This document shows positions 23,274-37,100 of a stretch of 64,000 bases of DNA, one piece after another (within the stretch, counting starts at the first letter, position 1; each line of letters starts with the position of its first letter). Made by a program: the position numbers and the translations under genes. The DNA lies in assembly GCA_048013815.1 (NCBI GenBank), contig CM106585.1, forward strand, positions 9,300,001 to 9,364,000, read 5' to 3'. Below the pieces are notes generated by a model. It was given only the letters and a program-made list of their open reading frames with translations. It was not told the DNA's origin and did not search any database. Source of the DNA: Setoptus koraiensis. Lineage: Eukaryota; Arthropoda.

Positions 23274-23480
23274 GGGCCAGTGTCTAATGGATAGTGCGTG
23301 TCAGCAGTGGGCAGTACAACACTTGCGAGATCTGTGGTGCGGACAACAACCTCGACTACATCAAAAGTATGGATATCCTGCGACAATTACAGCCAACGAA
23401 TGGTTGTTTCCGGTGTCGTCGTTGTTGTTTATGTTGGTGGTGGCGGCGGTGTTGGTGGCGGTGGCGCGGCCGGTGTTGCG

Positions 23481-24433
23481 TCAATAGTAGTATGTATTAT
23501 ATCGTCTATATCCTGGCGGTAGTAGTAGATTTAAAGTTAGTTTAGCACAATATTACAAGTGCAAACAATTTGTATGCAAACATGTTACAGCATAAAGTAG
23601 CGTAATAATCATTTATTAAATGTAATAACAATAACAATCAATAGCAGTCATATTGATTATAAAGAGAGGCAGCAAATGAGATAATTAACATGGCTCACGG
23701 TGATTCACGGGCCCCAGCGCATACTTACCGATGGGCAAAATATAGGGTGTCAAAATAATGGGTCTTGGCGGCAGCGGCGGCGGCAGCGGGGCTGGCGAGG
23801 GCGGCGGCGCCGCAAACACAAGCGCCGCCGACCGGCTCGACAAATATCGTTTCTCATGGTGGCTTGCGTCGGCTATTGGCCCATTGAGCCACTTAATAGG
23901 ATTGCGGATGTTGCCACCAGGATAGAATGGTTGCGGCCTGGCGTTGGGCAGTTGCTATCGGATTGGATTGATTAATTGGATTGGGTTAATTAATCGGATT
24001 GGATTAATTGATTGGATTAATCAATTGAGTGCAATTAATTACACGACGCGTGGGCGTAGCTTACCTTTCTGCAATGGTAAATGAGACAAGTGGCCTGTCT
24101 GACGCTCAGTAGTGAGGCTGTTAATTCCTTCATTCTCGTGTAGCCTGTGCAACCGATCACTGTCAACGGAAACTCTTGTCTATCACACAAGACACATTGA
24201 CTGGACAATTTAATGGGATCGCTGCTTGCAATGCATAACCTTACCACTTTTGGATTGTAGTTGTGTGAATTGTAGCAAAATGATAGTTGTAAAAATAACA
24301 CTGAAACTGATACAAACGCTAATAAACAAGTAATAAATAATTGTCCTGAATAACTGCTGTAATTGTTGACTGTGGTTGTTGGTGTTGGTGTTGCCGTTGT
24401 TGGTGTGGCCGTTGATTGAGGGGACATGTTCAT
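23481..24433 (-). CDS. Unknown Cys/Pro-rich secreted or membrane protein (three exons)
   Basis: Exons 24433-24065, 23954-23729 and 23512-23481 join in phase (0, then 1) to 208 residues. Donors are GTAAGC and GTAAGTATG; acceptors end CCGATAG and CCGCCAG. A Thr/Pro-rich N-terminus precedes a hydrophobic segment (about 31-52, LFITCLLAFVSVSVLFLQL) that could be a signal anchor. Six cysteines follow in exon 1 in a C-x14-C-x2-C-x11-C-x20-C-x5-C layout, which could make three disulfides. Exon 2 encodes FYPGGNIRNPIKWLNG, then a Pro-rich stretch (APPPSPAPLPPPLPPRP); the tiny exon 3 adds a Tyr-rich end (GYRRYNTYYY). I do not recognise the family. The first two exons are better supported than exon 3. 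It is tail-to-tail with peptide precursor 2, about 210 bases apart. Confidence 0.55.
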
Positions 24434-24726
24434 TAGTGTGTGTTCATTAGTGACTGTTAATTAGTGACTGCTCATTAGTGTGTATGGTCGATGCCAGCGT
24501 TGATCGATGCGTGTTGGTGCGGCTGTTGGTCGATCGACGTGACGCTTTTAGCTTTACATCGGCTCTAGATTTTTGTGCAAATGCCAGCAAACGAATCTCT
24601 TGATCTTGTTCGAATCTCGCCACCTTCCGATGAATCGGCTCTGAATCAATGCGCCGATTGACACGGTAATCGGCGCTGATCCTGATTTGATCAGCGGCCA
24701 GCTTGAGATGTTGTCGCTGCCGTCAT

Positions 24727-24806
24727 TGTTGTTGTCATTGTTGCTGTTGTTGCTGTTGTCGCCGTTGTAGCTGTTGTTGTTGTTGTTGCTGCTGCTGTTG
24801 TTGTCG
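24727..24806. repeat. GTT/GCT triplet array
   Basis: Imperfect GTT, GCT and GTC triplets; it encodes a poly-Asn/Ser frame on the minus strand and poly-Cys on plus, both judged artefacts. Confidence 0.85.
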
Positions 24807-25080
24807 ATGTCGGCCAATCATGATCATAAGTGAGTTGATCATGACTCAACTAGTTTCTGTGCCGGTGGTGAGTGCCAACAGTAGTTGGCCGACAATCAAA
24901 CAAAACTCAACAACTTTATGAGTTGAAATGGTTCAAAAAAGTGATGCTGCCCGCAACCAGTGTATACAATCATGCAATTATCTCCAAATATATTCCGCCG
25001 TCTGCTGTTGTGTTTCTATTCCAGTGGCCGTTGCTATGTGCTGCTATGGTCTGTCTGCACCCTGCCACAATATGGCTGCA

Positions 25081-25130
25081 CCATTGGCCACCATTGGCCA
25101 TCATTGGCCACCATTGGCCAGTATTGGCGC
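25081..25130. repeat. 10-bp tandem repeat
   Basis: Five copies of a CCATTGGCCA unit with point differences, each carrying a CCAAT-box complement (ATTGG) and a TGGCCA palindrome. Confidence 0.9.
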
Positions 25131-25720
25131 CACTCAACTGCTTCCACTCGATCGCGATGCAGCTTTCGATGTCAAGACAGTTTAGAGACAGTGTAAAAAC
25201 AGTTTACAGACGGCCCACAGACAGTGCAAGCTGACTGGCGAATGGAGGCGACAGTTTTGCCAGTAGAATGAGGACACGCCATGTTGAATGTATGCCATCA
25301 ATCGTACAACATCATTAATGGCACTTGTCGAGCCAGTTTGCTAACCGGATTGCACACGAAGCAAAAGCGCCAACAAATGTTGTCCGTCTCACACAAAACC
25401 TCGGAGTGTTGAATGTTGCGACAACTCGAGAGAAATCATGCCCAATCACATCCTTGTATCACAAATCACAGCACGCTCGTTGGCCAAAGTGAAGCTCCAA
25501 AGTGAAGGGTGCCATATAACCGATAATAGTAACAAACTGCCAAACATAATACATCAACTATCGCCGACCGTTGAGATTTTTCTCACATGAACACATCGAT
25601 GACAATTACATGCTAACTGATGATGATAATTGCTCTGACACAATTTGCGCCTCAATGTTGCCGCGCACGCATCAACGCTGCTCATTGATTCAAATCAATC
25701 AATGAGCGTTTATTTACATG

Positions 25721-25780
25721 CAATTGCCATCATGTAATTGCCACTGTGTAATTGCCATTGCGTAATTGCCATTATGTAAT
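25721..25780. repeat. 14-bp tandem repeat with TAATTG cores
   Basis: Four units of 14 bases (TAATTGCCATTGCG and variants) plus a partial fifth. Each holds a TAATTG or CAATTG core. Confidence 0.9.
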
Positions 25781-27285
25781 AGGCATGGCTTGTAGCTACC
25801 GTAATGATGCTACACACCATGCCATGGTAGTAGGTAGGTTTATTACTACAACATCTTGCACCGGAACAACAAACACCGCAGCACGTCGAGTGACAAATTG
25901 AATTTTGGCGGCCCCATTTGTGGTGGGGCCGCAGTCAACTGCCGGCTGTTCATTGTTGGCGCCTTCTATTTGTCTCATCGAACAGAGGCGATAAAAATTC
26001 AAAGTCCTACGATTCAGTGAACACACAATAGTTCCCATGACCAATCGATTCATTGGTGTCCATTGTAATCGCCCGTCGTGCTAGTCAACAACTACTGACA
26101 ACATCCACTGTTGATGTGTATTCATTGTTGATTGTTTTCGACATGGCTCTATTCTATTGCGTGCGTTCCAGTGTGCCCCTGATCCATTTCAGCAATTCCA
26201 TTTGGCCCGTCCGATGGATAATTAACACAACCATTGTCGTCGATGAATAGTGCCAAATAATGTCCGTTATTGCAACCATAATCCTATCTAATCAGCCCTA
26301 TAAACAAAAAAGTCTCGACTCAATTGTCATTGTTACCAACAGATAAATAGTGGGCCGCGTTGCCTGTTCATCGCACTCTAAGTGGCAATATATATATATA
26401 TGTATGTTGCTATATTGATTCATCTTCTAGAATTAAGCGCCCTTTCCCATGATGTTTTATTGTTTGTGACATATCGCACAAATTGGCAAGCATGCGATTT
26501 TATTCCAGTTGAAGAAACAATTGCCTCTGATCCTGGGATCACACTGCTCGAACCTCACACTGATTTGTCAGCATTTTCTCGGGCCTCACAATGCAATGAT
26601 AACGGCCGCCACGCTTGCCGCATGCAGGCATCAGTTACCATTATCAACAAGCGATCGGCAAGTGCACCCAAGCCTAAATCTGATATCAATTCCAACAACC
26701 GCAAACAGCAACGTCTATATAGATATCATCTGATTGATCTCTTCTCTTGGCAAGCTGTCCCTGGCACTTCAGTCTAAAACTATTACCACTCATATGCTAC
26801 TATTGTGTTGCCAATGTATTGTTTACGGTGTCATAACAGTGCCAATGTATAGGCTACGATGGGCCCCAGTGCGTATAATAACAATTGAGCTGATAACAAC
26901 GACCCCTCGATTGGGGTGCATTGTTGTTACCAGCTCGACTGGACAGATGGAGCCACTTGGCCGAATGCAAACTGGTCACTGTTACCATTGCGCACATTGC
27001 GCTCCATTAAAATGTAGCGGCCAAAAGATGAACTATATCATTGTTGTCTGATGATGGGTATTAACTATTAAATTAAATCGTATAAAAATACCAATCACAA
27101 AATATAGATACAAACAAGCTGCAGGCTGACAGGCAACAAATCTATCATCGATTGCTGTGTCTGTCTCAACATCAACAATTTGCACCCTCGTACACAAAGT
27201 GACCATTGAATCGCCATCGTCGTCACGACAAACGTTACATAACGTTCACTCTGGATGAGTGAGAGAGAGAGCAGTATGATAGTGA

Positions 27286-27360
27286 ATTGTTGTTGCTGTT
27301 GTTGCCGTTGTTGCCGTTGTTGCCATTGTTGCCGTTGTTGCTGTTGTTGAGGTTGTTGCT
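27286..27360. repeat. GTT/GCC triplet array
   Basis: Imperfect triplets giving a poly-Gln frame on the minus strand; no flanking conserved sequence. Confidence 0.85.
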
Positions 27361-29293
27361 GTCGTTGGTGTGCGTCGGATGGCCTCATCGCCTTTGAAAA
27401 ATAGATCACTGCTACAACAGCAACTACTGGCCATGCTGTCCGACTGGCTGACTGACTGTTCGTGACAAGCCACAAAATCTCTTAATTCTGTCGGAGTAAA
27501 TGGTTTGTGTATGTGTATGATTATATAATAGACAGCGCGATGCATTAATTTGTTGTGCGTGTCATGATAAATGATAATGGCGATATCGCATCATTCTCCA
27601 TTGGGCTGCTCGGATCAATCAGGTTAGACGAGAGGTGGTGGTGGTGATGCTTCACATTGATAAACCTATGTACATGTGGCTCATGGCGGCACACTGAGTG
27701 ATTCTATTAAAATAGTCCGAGCGGCCATCGATATTTTAAATGTGTACACATATAATAATGGTGTTACGCAATAATAATTCTAATAATAGTTGGTCAATCG
27801 TGCTGATGAATTAGCAACCGCTCGTCTCTGTCTGGTCGTCCTGTATATTGCATGCTGCATGGTGTACCAATACCATGTATGCAACCATTGGCCATCGAAT
27901 TGGCCATTGCTTCCGATGATCCGAGATACAATGCCATCTACTAGCAACCATTTACATGTGTGAACGAAGCCTGTGGTAAAGCATTGTTGATAGTGTCAAT
28001 TATTGCGCCACTCAAACCGCCAACAACTGACCATTGATGCACCTCATATGAGCCTTATATGACGCAACGCTGACAGTGGTCAGCAGTGACTCAATAGACT
28101 CACTATATTAAATTTGTGTAATTGTGTGATGATTGGCACACAGTCTTGTTGTGACTCAGTGCCAAGTGCAGCAGACAAGACAAGACAAGTATTTGGTCAA
28201 AAACATACACTGATCTTGACTGATTTGCTTGCTGCCATTGAACCACCCCAAGACTCACTGAGAATTTCTCTGTGGTCTCTGTCATTCATACACATTATTA
28301 TGGTTTGCTGCTATTATCTAATCATGTTATCATTATTATCATGTTGTTATGTGGTTGTTGCTTCTATGTTGATGTTTTGCATCGTCATCATGTTATCATC
28401 GCTTTATTATTTCATCATCGTGTTACCATGTTATCATGTCATCACGATGCCGTCATATCAAACGTGGATCAAATGCACATAAGTTCAGAGAGAATCTCCC
28501 TCTCTCTCTCTCCCTCTAGCCTGGGCACCGTTTGAGGCAATTGAATCTACTGGTCTTATTGGGGATATCAATTCAAAACAGTTTAACTCATTTGCCAATT
28601 CACTGTCATGAGCTACACAACATACCAGTGACCAGGTAAACGGTGGGCGTATGTTCTGTCCATTACCTGGTTGCATGTCGTTGTCGCTGTTGTTGTTGTC
28701 GTAGTTGTTGCTGTTATTGTTGTTGGGTCACGCCTCGTAATTTGTTATTGTTCCCCTCCACCCCCACCCCCAATGGTCATATAGCCATAGTTGATACAAA
28801 GAAGTGATCGTCATTTCGAAAAGCATTCGCCAATGTATTGCTGCCTCAATGTGTGCTGGGCCTTTGTTTGTGGCGCCCGCTAGAGGCGCAGTTTGTAAAT
28901 GGTTGTGATAGCCGGCGCATGGTCGCCGTTGCTAGCTAATCGTTGCCATATAGGTTGTGAGTATGTGGAAATGGCGGTTGGGGGATTGCTCATTAAATAA
29001 TAGTTGTTTTGCTGTGTTGTTGTAGCTATGTTGTTGCTTAAAATACAGTAGCTACACAGTAGACAGAGAAAGATAAGATAAAAATGTTAGTGTTTATGTT
29101 TGAGAGAGTGTGTACGTGCGCTCTCAAGAGTTGTTCCAAAGGTGAGGACCAGAGGGCCATAGGGAGAGCGCGAACAATACTTACGTAATCGAGTGGCTGG
29201 AAACACACAATGGCAAACATAGAAAGAAGGTCAATTGGGTTGTAGTTTGGTCTCTAGTGTTCATTAACCTATTGTGTTGTGCTAAAGTGATCA

Positions 29294-29375
29294 CACCACC
29301 ACCACCACCACCGCCAACAACAACAGCAACAGCAGCAACAACAACAACAGCAACTACAACAGCAGCAGCAACTAC
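29294..29375. repeat. CAC/CAA/CAG triplet array
   Basis: Imperfect CAC, CAA and CAG triplets, with Ala/Val-rich translations on the minus strand. Confidence 0.85.
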
Positions 29376-29789
29376 AAAAACTGCCAGCCATCTAGCAACC
29401 ATTCCGGGTATCACGTGCAAAACCGCGCGCAAAGTGGGCACGTACTAGAGGCATGGTGACATAGCGGCGTTGCTGTTGACTGTAAATAGAGAGAAATCAG
29501 TGTTATACTACCATTTGTTTGTCATCCAACAACAACACGGACAAATGTTATATTACAACAACATTGGGAGCACGAGCAGTGGTAATAGCATTAGAATTAG
29601 TCAACAATGCGCGATTGGAGCCCCATGAAACTTGTTCGCACTCTCCTGGCATGTAGCTTGCACACACAATCTGTTGTGGGTCGTCGTTCTCTAGTTGTCG
29701 CTAGCTGATGCTTGATAGTTGCTTGTAGCCATAAGCTGGTCGTTGTTGCCGTTGGTTGATAGTTGATGGCAGATAGTGGAGCATGTTTG

Positions 29790-29870
29790 AACTGTTGTTG
29801 TCGCTGTTGTTGTTGTTGTAGTTGTTGTTGTGTTGTTGTTGTCGTTGTTGTTGCTGTTGTTGTTGTATTG
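29790..29870. repeat. GTT triplet array
   Basis: Imperfect GTT, GCT and GTC triplets; poly-Gln, Thr or Asn frames on the minus strand are artefacts. Confidence 0.85.
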
Positions 29871-32800
29871 AAAGATTGATGAGCACACAAGTAGAATGGG
29901 CATTGTAACAACATGTATGAACATCGTTATCGTATGATGCAATCTAACTTGCCCCATTTATGCCTGCTTGCTTGTCTCACAACAACGCGCACTGAAACTG
30001 AAACAGAAACAGATTTACAACAGCTTTCTCTCTCAATCTAAATCTGAATCTCTTACTCCCTAATGTTGCTTGCCATTAATAAAATCATCAAAATGAAAAC
30101 ACGTACGCAATGACAATGTCCACATTGCTGCACGCCTGTCTACAGTATTGTCGTGTGTGTGTGTGTTGTGTGAGGCATGAAAAGTCACGACCACCTAGCA
30201 AGGAGTCATCATAATAGCAGGCATATTACTTTATGATATCCTTGTTGTCCATATACTCTGCTGCTGTGCGCTGCTCCATCTACGAGCGCCCCCTAATGAA
30301 TTAAATAATGGATAATTCACATGAATCTCAGTCTAGTGGATGGATTCAATTTAAATTGCACACACACACCACCCGTGTTATATAACAATTATGTATATAT
30401 ATCTTTCCTTGCACTCTGTTTATCCGGCAACGTGCACACTTCCGCTTGACCCAACGCATGGCTGCTTTGTCGCCGGAGCACGAGTAGAGTAGCCAGCAAT
30501 GGGCCGGCAGCGGTCAGACGCTGACCGTCACAGGCGAAATTGAATGATGGCGCGTCGCGTGGCTCGACCGCTGCCCGCTGCTTGCAATCGAATACTTGCC
30601 TGCTGTCGTCGAATCCGTGCCGGCCTAACGGTCTCATCGGCATCATGATGATACGTATTTATATTAGCAAATCATAACATAATAATGGGCGCATCCGTTA
30701 TACGGGCGCTAAATTGTTTGTGACCATTGGCTCCATTTGGCCAGCCTTGCATCGGTCAGTTTGCGTCGTGGACCGGTCATTTTCATGGTGCCGCTATAGT
30801 GTCTCTACATTGCCAGTGACGATTAACTGTCCTTCTTATGCTGCAATGCGTTTCAACGCCACCATAAACCCTCGGCCCAAATGAATGTGTGCGATCGCGA
30901 CTTGCTATTGGCAGCAATTAAGCGTGAAGTAAATCACTCAGTTTGGCACTTCCATTCCAGAGGCTTGACTCTGAATATCGTTCTATTACAAAGTTGTGCT
31001 CGCCAACCATTTTTCTCAAGCAAAAAATCTATCCCTCTATTTGTCATTGTAAGTGTAACCATTTTGACTTGGGTTGTGCAACTGCAACTGCAACCGTGTT
31101 GTACCATTGCCTATTAATAACTATCCTATAATAGTATTCATAGATGAATGAGAATTAGGTTGGTCACGCCCAATATAAGCGTTGCCCATTATGATGATAT
31201 AATGTTGACTATGATTTAATCGGTTTCATGCCTCATGAGTCATGACTCACCCACAACTATCAAAATTCGCTATCATTCAACGCAAAATGAATTGTTCTCC
31301 TATCTGTGGCGCCCCCATTCTCTCTCTATCCGGATCATCATGTTGGTGTCTGAGAATTAAATCCATCTCTGGCCCCATCTCATCTTTATAAAGCGTGCGT
31401 GTGTGTCAAAATATATCTTCGCCGTTATCAATCGTTCTGTTACCGTGCGAACACACACACACACTAGCACACCACAAACAACAAAAATATCTAATGATAA
31501 CGCTCGCTGCAACCAAAACAGGCCCATCCAAGAATATCTATATCCTCAACCACCGGCACTATACTGGCCCCACATATAAAACTGGCTGTATATAATCGAT
31601 AAAATGCGCCAGTGTGGGCCCCTCAATGGACGGCGGCGGGCGCTTCATGTAAAATCAAAATATTAATTTATCATCATCTAAACTATCGTGCGCGTCTCAA
31701 CTAAATGATAATAACTATCTTAAAATACTGATTCTCCCCTCTGAGTGCGCCATGCAAGAGTGTATAACAGTTAGTTCATTGGCTGATGATATGATAATGC
31801 GCTAGTTCATTAGATCGTGAATATCGCAGTTGGCTCAATCCAAACAGTGTGTCAGCCACGGAATAATGCCGCCGCCGCCGCTCTGTCCGTCTTTATGGTC
31901 TATATGGTTGATGATTCAATCATGGTTCACGCACCAACACGCAACAAACAAGCAAGATAATAATAACACTAGATCATGGTCCAATGGTCAGCTTTGGATA
32001 GACGCACACACTGGCAATCATTTGATGCATGCGCTTATACGTGGATTCCATTGGATAATTTGACTGAACCTCTTTTGACCTGGTTTATGGGCGCTGCGTG
32101 CACTCTCATTCACGTAGTATGCCAATCTCAAATTGGTGATGCATAATGGTGGTCTCGATGAGCTGGATGCAATAGTTGTTTGACGGGCGCAGGGGGCATA
32201 TTGATTTGCGCTAGCAATAGAGCAACTGCCAATCTGGATACATCACACTGGACACTATATGCTAATAGAATGACCCAATCAATTTGAAAACCAGTTTCTC
32301 TGACATCCAACTGGCCAGTCAGTTGTGGCTCCGGGCACTGGGATGCCATATTATTTCTCTTTCTCTGGCGTGCGGTCAAGAAGGGCCCCTTTTCATCTTG
32401 GGCCCGTCACTGGCATGCATGCAACATCGTACATAATGGACAGTGCATGGCGGAATTGAATAATGGAAAGTGAATCATCATCATCATTCCTCTATTATTA
32501 GTCAAGCCCAGTTGTCCAGTTTGTTTGTCTTTCGTCTAGATTCGTTCTAGCATGATCGCGTCAACCATTAACATTGAATATAAGAATATAAGCGAGCGCC
32601 ATATCAGAGTTGTTTGTCAATTTCCTCTTGTTTATGCGTGACCAATTTCGCGCTGCCATCTCAGCTGTTGGCTGTATTTATGTCTCTCCGTGTCCAAGTT
32701 TGTATCACCATTGGTTTTATTGGTGGACTGGCGAGCAGGGGCGATAGGGCGATAGGGAGAGAGAGAGAGAAAGGCTAGAAACACTTGGGAGATAGTAAAA

Positions 32801-35800
32801 ATGGTCAATGGTTAACAGTGAGGCATCAAATCAGATCGAATCACATCAGAGCCAAAACAAATCACATTCAATTGGATTCGATGGATCAGTAAATCTTTCT
32901 CGCCGATGATAGAATATCATAGGCCTAGATACTACTAAATAGATTTTATCAGCAGCAACAGCATTAGTTGTGCGCCGTTGTAAATAAACAATATTGTTGC
33001 TGTTTGCTCGTTGTTCAGCGTTGGTTGTCCAGTGCGGTCCAGCCTCGGTTCAATTTTATCCGGTGGCACCAAACTTAAGCAGAGGCATCTAGTCAATCAA
33101 TCTAGCAATGGTGTGCCTCGTCAGAGTGGCCGCCGCACTGTGTGTTGCTTGACCCGTTGGCATCAACAACCATAACAACAAGCAAGAATCCAATTAAATG
33201 TTCACTGTGTCTGTGTGTAAAATGAGGCCTCAGGGAATAGGATATTATTTTCTCTGGTGGCCTCAACTTATAAGTGATATTCTATCTGTGTGTGTGTGTG
33301 CATATTCGATTTACCCGATCCGATCCCGTCCCGTCGCATCCGAACTCTTATCCTATTCCGTTGGTCGATTGGCCTGATTCCTTATAGATTAACTTGACTC
33401 GTTTGGGGCTCATTTTTATTTCCATCCATAATGTTCTATCTTACTCGGTGGCTGAAATTCAGCGCTGGCCAGCACTGAATTCGGCATCAGAGAATTGAAA
33501 TGGCCGCTGTGGCCATAGTGATATAACATTATTGATGTAACATGCCATTGTGCCCGCTATGGCTATTGCACCATCATCATTGCTCTCTAGCTAATTTAGA
33601 CAATTTATACCATCTATTAATTTAATCATACCATCCACGGAGCCAATGTGACCGCAATGCGGCGGTTTATGGGCCCTTTGTCTGTCTGTCTCTCTTTCTG
33701 GCTCTCATTCGTGTACTCATTCAGCTCATATCAATTTGGGCCGGCCACTTGACTCGAAAGCACGACCATGCCTACGCAACCAATTGCGCCAATTGCCCAT
33801 TGCCCATTGATAATTCCATGGCCTCGTCGCAGCAGCTCAGGGGACCTTTGCTCGAGCGACGGATACCTCACATGGTCGGAACATTGTTTATCTCGTTGGA
33901 TCGACTCTAATAATAACTTTTATTGGCCCACCATACCAGTCCTGTACGGCTTGCACACTATTCCACTAACTTTTGTCAATATGACCTCTCGTTGGTGCTG
34001 GGGACCTCGCTTGCATTATATAGATATAGATTGGCATTTCAGTTTTGTGTTATTTTGTTTTTATCTGGCCTCGCACAACAAAGCTCGCGCACCGCAGGCT
34101 AAATTATTCACAGCCACAGCTCAAAGCTTACGTAGCTGTGAATATTCATATTCGTCTCTATAATAGCGTGCACAATAAATCACCGCTGTACTACAGCGGC
34201 TGTAGCCCGAGTTCGCTGAGGCGCTCAATTTTGGCGGCGCCAAATTCAAAGCTCAGCTCATTTTTTTTTTCTCCTCGTCATGCACTCGGATGATGCAGTG
34301 CACATCAACACAAGATAATATACAACAGGATGTAAAGCACTGAGAGAAATAATACAGGTGAGGAGGCCCACTGGACGGACAATGGCGAGTGGACGCGATT
34401 GGCGAAAGAAGCAAGGTTTGTTTATTTGGCGCTGATCGAGCCAATGATGCCGATGATAATCATGTGCTGGTCGTAATAACAGCAACCAGTAAATGAGATC
34501 GTAAACAGGCGATCGGTGCGTTTGCAAATAACAATAAACTTGGCTCAGCAAGCAATTTTCGCCTCATGCAAACAACGAAATATTGAATCGGAATTAATAG
34601 TCAAAAATTGATGGCCAATGGACAAAAAGCGGAGCGCGCCGGCCAAAACAGCAAGCTGTGGCCAGACACGGCCAGTGTCGAACGCGAACGAGAGCTGTTG
34701 TCGGTTTTGCTGTTGTTGTTGTTGTTTCTGTTGTTGTTGTTGGCGGTGTTGTTGTTGGCGTTGTTGTCATGTCCAGCTTGTCAGACGGATGGACGAGGTA
34801 AGTGATCGACACGATCTTACGCCAACAACAATTATTGCGTGAATTCATTATCTTGGGCCATTCTAGTAATCGCGTAGAATACATTAAAATGAAATAAGTT
34901 GTTGCTTCTTGAAAATGATCTCATCTCACACAATGTATGCTGGTGGTTGCAAACATCAATCAGAGAGCCTCGAGAGCGAGAGAGCTGAATTAATGGCGAT
35001 CAGTTGTAGCGATTGTTGCATCACAACACTAAACAAGAGTCTGAGGCCACCACCATATCGATGGGCAGGCAAGCGCCAAGCACGAGCCGGCGAACAAGTG
35101 GCCATGCGAGCTGGTGAGCTAGTGAGCTGGAGAGATGAATTAGTTTCAGGCGAGTAGTAATTCAATTATTGCATAATCACACCTGCTTGCATTGCATTGT
35201 TGCGTCGCCTTCTTTGTGATGCTGCTTACACACACTCGCTCGCATTTGTGTTACATGTGTTTATACTGTTTATGAGCAGTGTGTGTACTGATGGATCATC
35301 ATTGTAAGATTGGCTCCATTCAATTGATCACTCAATTGAATTTAATTAAGATTTGTTGCGCCTGTCCATCAGCAGCGACGTTGTTCATGTCCGTTTGCAC
35401 GGCTCTCACTGACAAGATGGACAGGCCGGGACCGAGCTGTTGTTGTTGGCGTTGTTGTTGCTGTTGTTGTTGCTGTTGCTAGCATTGGCCAGGTAATAAT
35501 AAACATGTATAATGCGTATGCAGCCAAGACAGCGAAAACAATTACTATCTGGCGTATCATCTACTATCTGGCGTCCGTGTGCTCATGCCGCAACCAGCTC
35601 GGCCAACGGAATATCTGGCCCTACCCAAATGGCCGGTTGAACAGGGCGACACACCTACCCGGCCAATGATGATAATCGAAATTCAATTATTTTCGCTGCC
35701 TGCTTATCTGGCCCGCCGGTCGAAGCGGCCCAGTGTCAGCGCCAGTGTTAAAATCAGTGTCAGTGTGTGTGTTTCATCTCATTAGGGCTACTTGATGACG

Positions 35801-37100
35801 ATACAACTGATTTTCACAAACACACACACACACACGCACACAAATTGGTTGTTTGTGGTGTTTGTCTAGCTAAACTTACAACATTGCATGTGTATGAATT
35901 TGTAATCTGGCGTGTGTATAAGCCATGTATAATTCATGCTGCTGGATGAGCTGCCACTCTAATTGATCATGCCTTTTGGTCGCCCTCACGTCGGCTCGTC
36001 GCAGCCTCTTGGCCGGCCGGCCGGCTAACAGCAAATCGGCTGGCATTGCCATTGGAGCTCCTCTGGTGCGCCAATCGGGCGCATTATTCTAGGCGGGGTG
36101 CCACAATCATCAAAAATCGAGTGCAGCCTCTCGCAAGGGAGAAATTCCTCGCTGACTTACATGCTCGCTAAGCTCAACGTGCATGCGGTGGTATTATATA
36201 AAAAATGTGTCTAGTGTGTTCCCATTCGCGCTGGAACTGGAGCTCGAATTAGAAATCGCTAACAATGTTTACAGCGCAACAGCAACTGCAACAACCACAA
36301 CCACAGCAACCTTTGCGAGGCAACAATGAATTTCAATAAGTCGACCGGGCCACTAGACGGCCAGTTACAGCCAGTTACAGCAGCCAATGACGCTGTTAAC
36401 AACTTAATCAAAACCACACCCAGCCGTGTAAGCCGAGGTATATAAATATCTATCTGCATACTGTGTGTGTGTGCCAGCACCCAAAACACAGTGAGAGGGA
36501 GCATTTTTTAATGATTAATTGAGTGTTTGCGAGCCGCAACACATGCACCTCAACGACGACCAACTAGCAGCATGCATAATAATGCCTAGTTGCCTCTCAC
36601 CTATTACATATCGGTGCCGGCTCACCGTTGCCTACCTCACATCACACAGTCGAACAAGAGAAATGACGGTATAAGTAATGGAAACAACATGATAATTTAG
36701 ACATCACCGGTGGGTGCGCACCGCTCATTCTACGCTCCCCTACATCTTGTTGATCAATCATTATTTTGCACACAATCAACTATTCACTCACTACAGGGAC
36801 GCCTGTTGATTGTTAGCGCCAATACCAATCACTATTGCTACTGTCCGTTACTCTGTTCTCTTGTTCCAATCACAACAACACACTGACACTGCCTGTTAGT
36901 AACACTGTCTCCTGGAAACACCAGCCAAACAGATATTCATGATTGATTGAAAGGCAACCATCGGCGTCTTCAATTATTCATATCCACATGCCGCTGTTTC
37001 CGTTTCACTTCTCGCAAAGCTAATTCATTATCACTAGCTCGGACATAGCACGACGGTCCATATCTCCAAATCGGTATGTTTGCCCCAGTTGTTTATATCA

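Larger units (their letters stand above)
24434..34600. other. Repeat-rich gene-poor DNA
   Basis: About 10 kb with no conserved domain in any frame. The many frames seen are translations of CAA/GTT-type triplet arrays (poly-Q, poly-N, poly-L, poly-C or poly-T depending on frame). Isolated GTAAGT-type donors after short frames (near 29187 on minus, near 31049 on plus) leave room for undetected exons. Confidence 0.5.

Noticed and set aside
23294-23400. Frame with QYNTCEICGADNNLDYIKSM, resembling a CxxC finger
   Set aside because: It is preceded by a stop, falls into GGT/GGC low complexity at once, and overlaps the opposite-strand terminal exon region; no fitting splice sites were found.
27095-27545. 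Poly-Gln and poly-Thr frames on the minus strand
   Set aside because: Translations of a GTT/GCC triplet array, with the same array open in several frames.
29181-29441. Val/Ala/Gly-rich minus-strand frame ending at GTAAGTATT
   Set aside because: Composition is driven by the CAC/CAA triplet array; no continuing exon could be recognised. The donor alone is not enough.
30389-30646. 85-residue minus-strand frame with codon use that looks coding (RQVFDCKQ, FNFACDGQ)
   Set aside because: No signal peptide, no good donor, no recognised domain; the other frames are also partly open in this GC-rich patch.
30881-31048. Plus-strand frame ending at a GTAAGTGT donor
   Set aside because: No conserved domain and no partner exon; frame length is within chance expectation.
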